Shown here piece after piece: positions 1 to 7,182 of a stretch of DNA of 10,935 bases (within the stretch, counting starts at the first letter, position 1; each line of letters opens with the position of its first letter). Source of the stretch: Parachlamydiales bacterium. Lineage in GTDB: Bacteria; Chlamydiota; Chlamydiia; Chlamydiales; Rhabdochlamydiaceae. Under the pieces are notes generated by a model. It ran no database searches. It was not told the DNA's origin and saw nothing but the letters and a program-made list of their open reading frames with translations. The translations under genes and the position numbers were made by a program. Location: NCBI GenBank assembly GCA_020050965.1, contig JAGVJV010000046.1, forward strand, positions 1 to 10,935. The letters run 5' to 3'.

Positions 1-2645
1 ATCGGAATCGTCCTCGATCTGAGGAAGGGCCCATGATCATCCATAATTTTCTTTCGAATAGGAAGATCCCCAATTACCTCTCGCAGATTAAACTTCGCCG
101 CATCAACAGCGTGATGATTGCAAAATGATTCCCTGAAATCTTCAACGGTATACGATAATTCATCCACCCTCCTGCACACGACCCCTTCAAACTGACTAAT
201 CGCTTTGACAAGCTCTGAAAGGGTGCAATTCTGAAGGATTTTTAGGATATCTTCATTGCACAAGATGGAGACCAATTTAGTAAGATCGCTGATGAGCGCC
301 TCTTTGGCATCGTCCTGAACATCGATATTATCCCCGTCTTTTAGCGCAGTGAGAATAGGACTTGTCAAGACAGCGCCATTCTGCAATCCTCTTAAATTGA
401 GCGATATTTTAGTTTTAAGTTTTCCTTTATTGATAAAGCGCTGATTGACCAGTTCACCCAGCTTATTAAAAAAAGGAGAAACGTCGTGAAGGAAAGTTGC
501 AAGTGTTGTTAGCCGCTCATGAAACTGAGTTGCGCTATCTTCTCGCATTTTCGAAAATAAGACTTTTAAAAGCCCATCCATCGCCTCTTTTACAGCTTTA
601 TGCCGACTAGAAGAGACAAAGACTTCTGTTAAATGGGAGACTGCTTTGCAATTTCGCGCATCTTCAAACTGCCTCTTTAGACCAGCCTTGACATCTCTAT
701 AAGTACTTGAAAAAAGGGCTTTCGGAGGAGCTGCTCGAGCTGCTGCCTCTTCTTCAACAGGTAGAAAAACCCAGCCATCATCTCTATAATCAAGTAAATA
801 AAGCTCACCATCTTCTACACAAACTCGGTTCAGAAGATTTTCCTCTCCATTAAAAGTCGTTTCTTTCCATTCAAGCGGTAAACATTTTAATACCAATGAT
901 TTAATGGCGCGATAGATTGGCAAAACTGAATCAGAGAGCCAACTTTCTACCGGAATCAGTTTTCTTGCTGGCGTCTTATCCACTCCCGGAGGTGTTGATT
1001 TCCCAATTTGACTTAAAACCTCTTCAGCTAGATGTTCATATTCTCTGCTAAAATCTTGAACACATTCACCCAGAGCCCGATTAAACTCCTCTTGAGAGAC
1101 AATTCGATTAGGCCCAAACTTCGTAAAAAGCCTAAGCAACGTACGCCTCACCATATCTCCATGATCCATTTCCGCCCGTTCTAAGCTTTGGAAAGAAGCG
1201 TTTCCAAAAAGCAACTCCAGATCCATCGCCTCGTCATTCATCACTTGGAATCCGAGTTCGACAAGATTGTCTCGAAGTATCCGAGCATGGTCGGGAAATT
1301 TCGCATAAGCTTTGAGCAGATGCAGTTGATTAGCAGCCGCTAATTTCTCCAAAAATTTCTTATACATCTGATTGTATTCTTTCCGGACAGCGAGATCTGT
1401 CTCCTTTGCAAAGCGGTTATTCAAATGGAGAAAAATCGTATTAAGCTGATCCTCAGCAATCAGGCAAACAGGACTTGCTGGATTGATTCTTTGGAGAATG
1501 ACAGCATCGAATAGCTCCGCATTACCTAAATTCACCACATATTGGCAGACAGCTTTCCAAGTGGATTCTCTAGTAAAAAGAACTGCAAAGAGCTCAGGGA
1601 TCTTCTGATCCTTTTGCGCTTGGATGCGTGCTGATGAACGAAGGTATTTGACGCAGTCCTCATTTTTTACTAAAGATTCAAAGGCCCAAACAAGCGGAGC
1701 TAGTGTTTCCAATTTCCCATTTTGAAATCTTTTATAATGGTTCTCGATCGCCTTCGCCAAGTCCATCATAAACCCAAATACAGTGGAACTTTTATTATCC
1801 CGATCAAAAGAGACAAGTAAAGTGACAAGCCGGTCTACTGCCGCTTGCAATTTCTCCCGCGCCTGCACATTGTCTGCATCGGGTTTATATACATAGGCAT
1901 GGCGGGCGAAAACTCGGCAGAATTCTCCGACACTCTTCGCAGTAGAAGGAGCAGGCCATAAAATCCTATCCGTACCCTTTTTGATTAACCCTTGCAGTTT
2001 TTCAAAGAGCGAGGAACCCATAGGAGCCTGCTTCTGCGTGCATTTCATGATCTTGACACTGATATCTGCGAGAGAGAGCGATTGCTGATGGAGATGTTTA
2101 CTCAGTTGAGAAAGAAAGTTCTTAAACTTGACCTGATTTGGCGGAGTGAGGTCTTTTTTAGCAAATAAACCCATGTACCGGCTGACTACCCCTATAATCG
2201 CTCCTATAGAGTTGTCATCGGTTTTATAGGGCCACTCTCTAGCAAGCACCAGATAAACGATCACTTTATGCAGCCTGCGGATCACATCATCAGGCTTGAC
2301 GACATCGTGAGGATTGTCTGCCAGAGTTCCAATCAATGCTTTGAGATTGTGTAACAAAGGCTCTAATTGATCCCGACCGATTCCAGTTGCCGGTTTTAAG
2401 ACAGTGACTTTTGCTTTCTCACCAAAAACCTCTTCGATGCTCTTAAAAGGCTCGCCAAAATCAGCCTGCAGTACCCGAACACCCCATTTCCCATTCACTT
2501 GGCAGACAGCTTTTGCAAAGCCGTACGTCGCCTTTTGATTGGAAGTTCTATAAGTCTTTCCGTTGATTTCATCAGCCTGCTGGATGGCTTGGTCTCGCCC
2601 ATCACTCGCGATCCAAAATCTTTTAACCGAACAATTGACAGCCAT
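1..2645 (-). CDS. Large unrecognised protein, C-terminus cut by window edge
   Basis: The frame is open without a stop from the ATG at 2645 to base 1, giving 881 visible residues; the C-terminus lies outside the window. The start is supported by GGAG four bases upstream (GGGAGAAATATG) and by a TATAAT box at 2692-2687. The protein begins MAVNCSVKRFWIASDGRD and has no signal peptide or membrane segment that I can see. It is leucine- and charge-rich and looks largely helical. One low-complexity acidic/alanine stretch (EEEAAARAAPP) lies near residues 625-635. I recognise no domain. Size, orphan character and lack of export signals in an apparently host-associated genome would fit a cytosolic scaffold or a secreted effector, but nothing in the sequence demonstrates either. 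The gene follows the immunity-like gene on the same strand, separated from it by the palindrome at 2718-2777, so it is probably transcribed on its own. Confidence 0.85.
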   Translation of the reverse strand, partial: MAVNCSVKRFWIASDGRDQAIQQADEINGKTYRTSNQKATYGFAKAVCQVNGKWGVRVLQADFGEPFKSIEEVFGEKAKVTVLKPATGIGRDQLEPLLHNLKALIGTLADNPHDVVKPDDVIRRLHKVIVYLVLAREWPYKTDDNSIGAIIGVVSRYMGLFAKKDLTPPNQVKFKNFLSQLSKHLHQQSLSLADISVKIMKCTQKQAPMGSSLFEKLQGLIKKGTDRILWPAPSTAKSVGEFCRVFARHAYVYKPDADNVQAREKLQAAVDRLVTLLVSFDRDNKSSTVFGFMMDLAKAIENHYKRFQNGKLETLAPLVWAFESLVKNEDCVKYLRSSARIQAQKDQKIPELFAVLFTRESTWKAVCQYVVNLGNAELFDAVILQRINPASPVCLIAEDQLNTIFLHLNNRFAKETDLAVRKEYNQMYKKFLEKLAAANQLHLLKAYAKFPDHARILRDNLVELGFQVMNDEAMDLELLFGNASFQSLERAEMDHGDMVRRTLLRLFTKFGPNRIVSQEEFNRALGECVQDFSREYEHLAEEVLSQIGKSTPPGVDKTPARKLIPVESWLSDSVLPIYRAIKSLVLKCLPLEWKETTFNGEENLLNRVCVEDGELYLLDYRDDGWVFLPVEEEAAARAAPPKALFSSTYRDVKAGLKRQFEDARNCKAVSHLTEVFVSSSRHKAVKEAMDGLLKVLFSKMREDSATQFHERLTTLATFLHDVSPFFNKLGELVNQRFINKGKLKTKISLNLRGLQNGAVLTSPILTALKDGDNIDVQDDAKEALISDLTKLVSILCNEDILKILQNCTLSELVKAISQFEGVVCRRVDELSYTVEDFRESFCNHHAVDAAKFNLREVIGDLPIRKKIMDDHGPFLRSRTIP

Positions 2646-2686
2646 ATTTCTCCCAAAAAAATTGGGGAAATCTTAAGGGAAAAGAA

Positions 2687-2692
2687 ATTATA
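2687..2692 (-). promoter_or_regulatory. -10 box for the large orphan gene
   Basis: On the minus strand this is a perfect TATAAT (TTGCTATATAATTTC), 41 bases before the ATG at 2645. No convincing -35 hexamer stands 16-18 bases upstream, where GTAAAT or similar is found. The box lies just beyond the palindrome, as expected if that palindrome ends the upstream transcript. Confidence 0.4.
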
Positions 2693-2717
2693 TAGCAAAA
2701 AAATTTACGATTTACCT

Positions 2718-2777
2718 TATACCCAAAATGACTCAAAATCCCGCCTATCGGAGGGCTTTTGAGTCATTTTGGGTATA
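2718..2777. repeat. Perfect 21-bp inverted repeat with hairpin core; terminator or dispersed palindromic element
   Basis: The arms at 2718-2738 and 2757-2777 are exact reverse complements. The 18-base centre adds a CCC/GGG and CC/GG stem with two mismatches around a TATC loop, flanked by AAAA on the left and TTTT on the right. Either strand could therefore fold one long hairpin whose core is followed by U residues, like a bidirectional terminator. The arm reads YTQNDSK in one frame on both strands. It supplies the last ten residues and the stop codon of the immunity-like gene. The arms are far longer than a terminator needs, so a dispersed palindromic repeat is the alternative. Confidence 0.7.
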
Positions 2778-3203
2778 CAAGGGATATTTCCTTAAAAGCT
2801 TTTCAAGATCGTTCAAAAAGGGCAATAGATAGGATTGATCTGAATTAAAAGTAAAAGAATGGGATTCTGAAAGATGATCTGGTGTGATCCAGACTATAAA
2901 ATCAAATCTTCCTCTGCTTTGCATTTCAATCACCAATCTCAGTTCTGGTTCCATGCAATTGAGAGTGGCTTTCCCAGAAAGATCCCGATAAACGAGTTTG
3001 CATTCGTTCAAAAACTTAAGCAATTCGGAAAGGTGAATGATTGGGCCGCCTGTCTCTACCCTGGAAGAATCAGTCTCGCATTTAACACTTACGGAAAGCC
3101 AATTCCCATCCCAGAAATCTTCTGCATCTGGAAACTGTCGACCATATTCCCACAATTGAAATCCCTCCAAAGACAGATCTGCTTTGTGTTCTATTTCAGC
3201 CAT
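2745..3203 (-). CDS. WapI-family immunity-like protein, 152 aa
   Basis: The pattern matches my recollection of the WapI immunity family: an early QFPD (residues 23-26), FWDGNWL (30-36), a beta-rich centre with EPEL (85-88), and DQSYL (122-126) before a final helix ending LLRKYPL (136-142). Members of that family neutralise toxic tips of contact-dependent WapA/Rhs-type toxins in the cytoplasm. No toxin gene is adjacent, so this would be an orphan immunity gene or a relative with another role. The ATG overlaps the TAA of der by one base (TAATG), implying translational coupling and a shared transcript. The domain appears to end near residue 142; the remaining YTQNDSKALR and the stop codon come from the palindrome, suggesting that a repeat insertion rewrote the C-terminus. 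The family call rests on motif memory alone; the gene itself is well supported. Confidence 0.65.
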   Translation of the reverse strand: MAEIEHKADLSLEGFQLWEYGRQFPDAEDFWDGNWLSVSVKCETDSSRVETGGPIIHLSELLKFLNECKLVYRDLSGKATLNCMEPELRLVIEMQSRGRFDFIVWITPDHLSESHSFTFNSDQSYLLPFLNDLEKLLRKYPLYTQNDSKALR

Positions 3204-4534
3204 TATTCTTCTTCCTTCGCCTGTCGTTTCCCTCTTAATGTGAAGTTCAGAGGTACGCCAGTGAAGGCAAAAGTTTTGCGGAAGGCGTTGATGAGATATT
3301 TGCGGTAGGAATCGACCATCAGATCGGGCCGATTGACAAACATAACGAATGAAGGGGGCGCCACACCCACTTGGGCAATATAATAGATCCGCAATCTTTT
3401 GCCATTAAGCATGGGCGCATGGTAGGTTCGGAGCGCTTGTTCAAGGAACCGATTGAGCTCGCCAGTTGGGATTCGATGATGCGCTTGCGCATAGACCTCA
3501 TCGATCTGCGCATAAATCTTTTCTAAATTGCGTCCTGTCAGTGCTGAAGCAAAAAGAGCAGGACAGTGGCTTAAGAAAGATACCTCTTGGCGCACCCCTT
3601 GCAGGCAATGCTCCATCCGGAAACCCTTCACAAGATCCCACTTATTGAACACCAAAATGCATCCCTTGCCGAGCGCTTCGATATCGCTGGCTATTCGCTT
3701 CTCTTGAGCTGTCATCCCCTCTTCAGCATCGAGCACCATGATGCAGATATCGGCTCGCTCGATCGCCCGCTGCGTCCGGATAGCGGCAAACTTATCGACC
3801 ACTTCATGCTCGGCCTGCTTGCGCCGGATTCCGGCCGTATCAATCAGACGATAGAGCTTACCGCCGACCTCGATGTCGATATCGATGCTATCGCGGGTCG
3901 TCCCAGCAATCGGGCTGACGATGCACCGCTCCTCATCGAGCAGATGGTTGACGAGCGTCGACTTGCCCACATTGGGCCGCCCGACGATCGCCACTTTGAT
4001 AGCCCCATCATCGACCTCGACCTGCTCTTCCCAGTTGACCTCACGAAATGCACTCTCCAAAAGTTCCGCCACCTGGAGCCCGTGTACAGCAGAAATCCCT
4101 ACCATATCGGTGAAGCCGAGGGAGTGAAATTCGTGCATCCGGTCCATCTGCTCTAAACTATCGATCTTATTGACCGCCAAGGTGATGGGCTTGCCCTTTT
4201 TGTGCAAAATATGGGCCACCTGCCGATCAATCTCGGTCATCCCCACCTTTCCATCGACCACGAAGACCAGAGCGTCGGCCTCTTCGATCGCCACCTCGGC
4301 CTGCCTGCGGATCGCTTCATTGAACGTCACCGTAGAGCAAGGGTCGATACCGCCCGTGTCGATCACCTCGAAAGGGCGGCCAAAAAAGTCGGCCTTGGCA
4401 TAGAGCCGGTCCCTCGTTACCCCTTCGGCCTCATCGACGATGCTGATCCGTTGGTTGCATAACCTGTTGAATAGAGCCGACTTACCTACGTTGGGCCGTC
4501 CGACAATAGCTAATTTAGGCAAATGATTTGACAT
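3203..4534 (-). CDS. der: Ribosome assembly GTPase Der (EngA)
   Basis: Der is a double-GTPase that binds the maturing 50S subunit and is essential in most bacteria. Numbering from the ATG at 4534 (443 aa), the first G domain shows GRPNVGKS (12-19), the switch Thr in GVTRD (40), DTGG (59-62), NKID (122-125) and SA (148-149). The second shows GRPNVGKS (185-192), DTAG (232-235) and NKWD (297-300). A KH-like domain fills roughly 345-443, with a basic/acidic tail RGKRQAKEEE. Length and domain order are normal. An upstream in-frame ATG at 4555 would add MRYNWPT. I prefer 4534 because a TATAAT box (4549-4544) lies between the two ATGs, so a transcript from it would start about three bases before the second one. 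Neither start has a Shine-Dalgarno sequence. The stop overlaps the start of the immunity-like gene. Confidence 0.95.
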   Translation of the reverse strand: MSNHLPKLAIVGRPNVGKSALFNRLCNQRISIVDEAEGVTRDRLYAKADFFGRPFEVIDTGGIDPCSTVTFNEAIRRQAEVAIEEADALVFVVDGKVGMTEIDRQVAHILHKKGKPITLAVNKIDSLEQMDRMHEFHSLGFTDMVGISAVHGLQVAELLESAFREVNWEEQVEVDDGAIKVAIVGRPNVGKSTLVNHLLDEERCIVSPIAGTTRDSIDIDIEVGGKLYRLIDTAGIRRKQAEHEVVDKFAAIRTQRAIERADICIMVLDAEEGMTAQEKRIASDIEALGKGCILVFNKWDLVKGFRMEHCLQGVRQEVSFLSHCPALFASALTGRNLEKIYAQIDEVYAQAHHRIPTGELNRFLEQALRTYHAPMLNGKRLRIYYIAQVGVAPPSFVMFVNRPDLMVDSYRKYLINAFRKTFAFTGVPLNFTLRGKRQAKEEE

Positions 4535-4543
4535 AGTGGGCCA

Positions 4544-4549
4544 ATTATA
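4544..4549 (-). promoter_or_regulatory. -10 box immediately upstream of der
   Basis: On the minus strand this is a perfect TATAAT, nine bases before the ATG at 4534. Initiation seven bases past it would leave a leader of only about three bases, so der would be essentially leaderless. The -35 position holds only weak matches (TAGGTT at 17-base spacing). Confidence 0.4.
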
Positions 4550-4586
4550 GCGCATCCGCGGATAAAAACCTATCCCATCTAAATCA

Positions 4587-4616
4587 TTGAAATAAATATA
4601 TTTATTATAGTATAAT
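4587..4616 (+). promoter_or_regulatory. Sigma70-type promoter of the PRTase-like orphan
   Basis: TTGAAA (4587-4592), an 18-base AT-rich spacer and TATAAT (4611-4616) make a good consensus promoter. The expected start point, about 4623, coincides with the A of the ATG. Together with the -10 box of der on the other strand, it makes this 67-base gap a divergent promoter region. Confidence 0.6.
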
Positions 4617-4622
4617 TAGCGA

Positions 4623-5855
4623 ATGAGCGGAATTTGCCTTGTAAATACTACAATATTAACAGGCCATAATTGCCCTATTATCGATTTTTCTGCCCCAAGA
4701 AGATCCTACGAAGTCGTCCCCAAACACCCCGCCTATGTGATGGGCGAATTGATCCGGTGCTGCTTCGATAAAGTCTGCCATCTCGCGAGTCGAATCCTCT
4801 GCAACCTGCAAACCCACATCAATACCTTAGGCTGGAGCGAACCATTGACCGTTTTCCCTCCAAAACCCACCCGCTCCTACCCGATTAAAGAAAAAGAGGC
4901 TGAGAACTGGATCAATGCCCATACTTGCGAAAAACAACAAAAAGCAGCCCGCACCCTAGTCAAAGCGACCCGACACATCTCGCAGCCAGAATTTGAACAA
5001 GAACTCAAAAAATCGGTAGACCAGTTTAATGCATGGCTAGAATCTCAAAACAACCAAGATTATCTCCTCGTCGTCACTCATAAACAAAAAAGCAATCATT
5101 GGGTGGCGCAACTGGCCCTGCCTCATTTGAAAGTGCTCCCAAGACAGGTGATCAACATCAAGCATCATGAATTGCCAAAGCATCTGATTGAGTACCACCA
5201 GCAGCATCCTGAAATCGATAAAATCGTCTTCTTTGATGACGCGGCGTATGGCTGCTCGCAATCGAAATATCTGATTTGTCAGCTGAGCAAACTAGACTGG
5301 ATCTCAGAATGTGGGGACTCTGGAAATTTATGTGAGAAAAGCCGTATTCATGCTGACAAAAAGTACACCATCGCAGCCATCATCCCCTTCATGCGAGATC
5401 CCCGCTGCGTTTTACCGAGTTCCAACGTAGAGGAGGTCTGCTATCCTAAGCCAAAAGATGACAAACATGTGCGGGTCTTCACTTCGCAAAAAATCGCTCC
5501 CGTTGGCGACATTCTAACAAAAGAAGAAAGCGACAGTATTGGTTGTGGTTCGGATAGAATTCCGGTCTATTTTGACCATAAAATGCCCGATTTCGTTTCG
5601 ACCTGCGAGGCCATTTACAAAGAGGGTAAGGTGACAAACCGAGGAGACTCCGAAAGGGGATATTGCGAAAAAGATTGGGAACCAAAACCCTCAGTGTGGC
5701 GCAGGATCTACCATTACCTATTCGGGAATCCCTATTTCCAAGCTTCAGAAGCTTCCAGAAGATATGAGCAGAGAAGGAGGGAAATAGAGCAAGCCACAGA
5801 AGGTATGGATACCAAATTCATAGACGATATCCATCCTCCATATAAGTCCAAATAA
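4623..5855 (+). CDS. Cysteine-rich orphan with phosphoribosyltransferase-like motif, 410 aa
   Basis: I do not recognise a named family. The most informative segment is IVFFDDAAYGCSQ (201-213): a hydrophobic strand, two aspartates and a turn, placed as in the PRPP-binding motif of type I phosphoribosyltransferases (VDDxxxSG(T/S)). The usual Ser-Gly is replaced by Gly-Cys. An earlier beta-strand LLVVTHKQKSNHW (148-160) and a later VYFDHKMPD (315-323) look conserved in character. The N-terminal 80 residues and the C-terminal arginine/glutamate-rich helix (378-392) are distinct. About 16 cysteines are spread through the chain. There is no signal peptide or clear transmembrane helix. The ATG at 4623 has no Shine-Dalgarno and sits at the predicted transcription start of the promoter at 4587-4616; the next Met is residue 40. 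The gene is monocistronic between divergent der and rhuM. PRTase-like is a fold guess; activity is doubtful. Confidence 0.75.
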   Translation: MSGICLVNTTILTGHNCPIIDFSAPRRSYEVVPKHPAYVMGELIRCCFDKVCHLASRILCNLQTHINTLGWSEPLTVFPPKPTRSYPIKEKEAENWINAHTCEKQQKAARTLVKATRHISQPEFEQELKKSVDQFNAWLESQNNQDYLLVVTHKQKSNHWVAQLALPHLKVLPRQVINIKHHELPKHLIEYHQQHPEIDKIVFFDDAAYGCSQSKYLICQLSKLDWISECGDSGNLCEKSRIHADKKYTIAAIIPFMRDPRCVLPSSNVEEVCYPKPKDDKHVRVFTSQKIAPVGDILTKEESDSIGCGSDRIPVYFDHKMPDFVSTCEAIYKEGKVTNRGDSERGYCEKDWEPKPSVWRRIYHYLFGNPYFQASEASRRYEQRRREIEQATEGMDTKFIDDIHPPYKSK

Positions 5856-5875
5856 CCTCTCCACAGGGACTTTTT
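5844..5875 (+). terminator. Possible weak terminator after the PRTase-like orphan
   Basis: AAGTCC (5844-5849) pairs with GGACTT (5867-5872) around a 17-base loop, and TTTTT follows at once (5871-5875). The stem overlaps the stop codon at 5853-5855. The large loop and short stem make it a weak candidate. Confidence 0.3.
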
Positions 5876-5902
5876 GTACTGAATATCTTTTTTTTGTATA
5901 CT
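5874..5902 (+). promoter_or_regulatory. Putative promoter of the RhuM gene
   Basis: TATACT (5897-5902) is a good -10 box. TTGTAC (5874-5879), 17 bases upstream, is a poor -35 with only the TTG matching. The predicted start point is about three bases before the ATG at 5912, which again has no Shine-Dalgarno sequence. Confidence 0.4.
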
Positions 5903-5911
5903 TTAGCCTAA

Positions 5912-6922
5912 ATGTCTGAAGATACGCCTACTCAAAGTCAAATTTTGCTCTATCAAACCGAAGATGGTGGAAACCGTATTGAGGTTCGACTTGAAAATGA
6001 GACTGTCTGGCTAAGTCAACGACACATGGCTGACCTCTTTCAGACAACTCCTCAAAATATTAACATGCATCTAAAAAACATCTTTTTGGAAAGGGAAGTC
6101 ATCGCCGATTCAGTTATTAAGGAATCCTTAATAACTGCCTCAGACGGCAAAAAATACCGGACACAACTCTATCGATTAGAAGCAATTATAGCCGTTGGTT
6201 ATAGAGTAAGTTCGCATCGAGGGACTCAGTTTAGACAATGGGCCACGCAGCGTCTGAAAGAATATATCGTGAAGGGGTTTACTCTAGACGATGAACGGTT
6301 AAGCAAACCAGGTGAGTTAGATTATTTTGATGAATTGCTTGATCGTATTCGAGCTATTCGATTATCGGAGAAGAGATTTTATCAAAAAGTCAGGGATATT
6401 TATTCTCTGAGTGCGGATTACGACTCCGAGCATCCAATGACTCAAGAATTTTTCAAAGTGGTTCAAAATAAACTCTTTTATGCTGTAACTGGTTTAACAG
6501 CTGCAGAGATCATCTATCAACGTGCCAATTCTTCTAGTCCAAATATGGGATTGACTTCATGGGATGGGGGAGGGCGGGGAAAAAAACTCACAAAGCAAGA
6601 TGTCGAAATTGCAAAAAATTATCTAAATCTGGATGAACTCAAAGAATTAGAATCATTAGTCAGCCAATACTTAGATTTTGCTGAAAGGCAAGCTCGGCTG
6701 CGCAAGATGATGTATATGGCCGATTGGAAGGAAAAACTGGATGCTTTTTTAAAGCTCAATAATGGTGAAATCTTGACCCATGCTGGTAAAATCTCTGCAG
6801 AATTAGCCAAAGAATTAGCCTACACCGAATATGTAAAATTTAATGAAGCCCGTAGAGCTAAAGAAGATGCAAGTGCAGAAGATGAATGGCAACAAGTTGT
6901 CTCAAAGATTCTAACTGAATAG
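5912..6922 (+). CDS. RhuM family protein, full length (336 aa)
   Basis: The protein is collinear with the virulence RhuM family, first named from a Salmonella pathogenicity island and scattered through genomic islands of many bacteria; its biochemical role is unknown. Visible landmarks are an N-terminal strand-rich segment (10-30), a helix-turn-helix-like stretch VWLSQRHMADLFQTTPQNIN (32-51), the family-typical SDGKKYRTQLYRLEAIIAVG (77-96), and VSSHRGTQFRQWATQRLKEY (99-118). These are followed by RLSEKRFYQKVRDIYSLSADY (150-170) and a helical C-terminal half (228-336). Length is normal and the frame is intact, so the gene is probably functional. The DNA-binding-like N-terminus suggests a regulatory or nucleic-acid role; that is inference. 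The ATG at 5912 lacks a Shine-Dalgarno; the next Met is residue 39, inside the helix-turn-helix, so the start is secure. Its patchy distribution elsewhere fits horizontal acquisition. Confidence 0.9.
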   Translation: MSEDTPTQSQILLYQTEDGGNRIEVRLENETVWLSQRHMADLFQTTPQNINMHLKNIFLEREVIADSVIKESLITASDGKKYRTQLYRLEAIIAVGYRVSSHRGTQFRQWATQRLKEYIVKGFTLDDERLSKPGELDYFDELLDRIRAIRLSEKRFYQKVRDIYSLSADYDSEHPMTQEFFKVVQNKLFYAVTGLTAAEIIYQRANSSSPNMGLTSWDGGGRGKKLTKQDVEIAKNYLNLDELKELESLVSQYLDFAERQARLRKMMYMADWKEKLDAFLKLNNGEILTHAGKISAELAKELAYTEYVKFNEARRAKEDASAEDEWQQVVSKILTE

Positions 6923-6924
6923 TC

Positions 6925-7137
6925 TTAAATCGGCCCATAGAAAGCTTGCGCAGCGTCATAAAATACTGCCCATTCCCTATCCCCATAGGAAAAATGCCAC
7001 TATTCCCCATAGAAAGGGGCAAAAACCTCAGCGACCATCAGATCATGGAGCAGGATCCTCCTTTTTGACTGCTCTGGAGTTGCCAAGGGAGAATAGGTAG
7101 GCAAAAGTTCAACTGCTGTAAAATCGGCGAAAAACTT
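6925..7137 (-). pseudogene. Remnant of a D-Ala-D-Ala dipeptidase (M15/VanX type)
   Basis: One minus-strand frame translates as a recognisable protein tail for 70 codons. The last third reads FYGE-stop-WHFSYGDREWA followed by VFYDAAQAFYGPI and a normal TAA at 6927-6925. VanX/DdpX-type zinc dipeptidases, which cleave D-Ala-D-Ala, carry EWWHFSYGD here, with the catalytic Glu and a zinc-ligand His. The in-frame TAG at 7002-7000 sits where the first Trp (TGG) belongs, so a single G-to-A change explains it. Upstream, TPEQSKRRILLHDLMV fits the helix before that motif. The frame closes at a TAA (7140-7138), and the N-terminal two thirds, including the other zinc ligands, are missing. It lies 45 bases after the racemase stop in the same direction, so it was probably the last gene of that operon. 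The identification is from motif memory. Confidence 0.7.
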
Positions 7138-7182
7138 TTACTAGGATAGGTTCTTTGGTCTTGATGTTGTTAATAACAATTT

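Noticed and set aside
2499..2762. Open plus-strand frame of 87 codons ending in the palindrome.
   Set aside because: It is antisense to the start of the large orphan gene, has no ribosome site, and its tail is only the palindrome read from the other side.
3587..4156. Long plus-strand open frame of 189 codons.
   Set aside because: It is entirely antisense to the well-supported der gene and has no family resemblance.
4556..4622. Possible small RNA or tRNA in the gap between der and the orphan gene.
   Set aside because: The 67 bases are filled by the divergent promoters, and no cloverleaf or stable hairpin is visible; no tRNA, rRNA or CRISPR array was seen anywhere in the window.
6934..7016. 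Three copies of CCCATAG(A/G)AA within 80 bases, like a short direct repeat array.
   Set aside because: They coincide with Phe/Ser-Tyr-Gly codons of the dipeptidase remnant on the minus strand, so protein sequence explains them.
7047..7066. GGAG-loop-CTCC followed by TTTTT, a possible plus-strand terminator after rhuM.
   Set aside because: The stem is only four base pairs, lies 125 bases from the rhuM stop and falls within the coding remnant on the other strand.
7167..7179. TTGTTA-A-TAACAA palindrome after the racemase stop.
   Set aside because: It is AT-only apart from two bases, has a one-base centre, and no U-run; chance is likely in this AT-rich gap.
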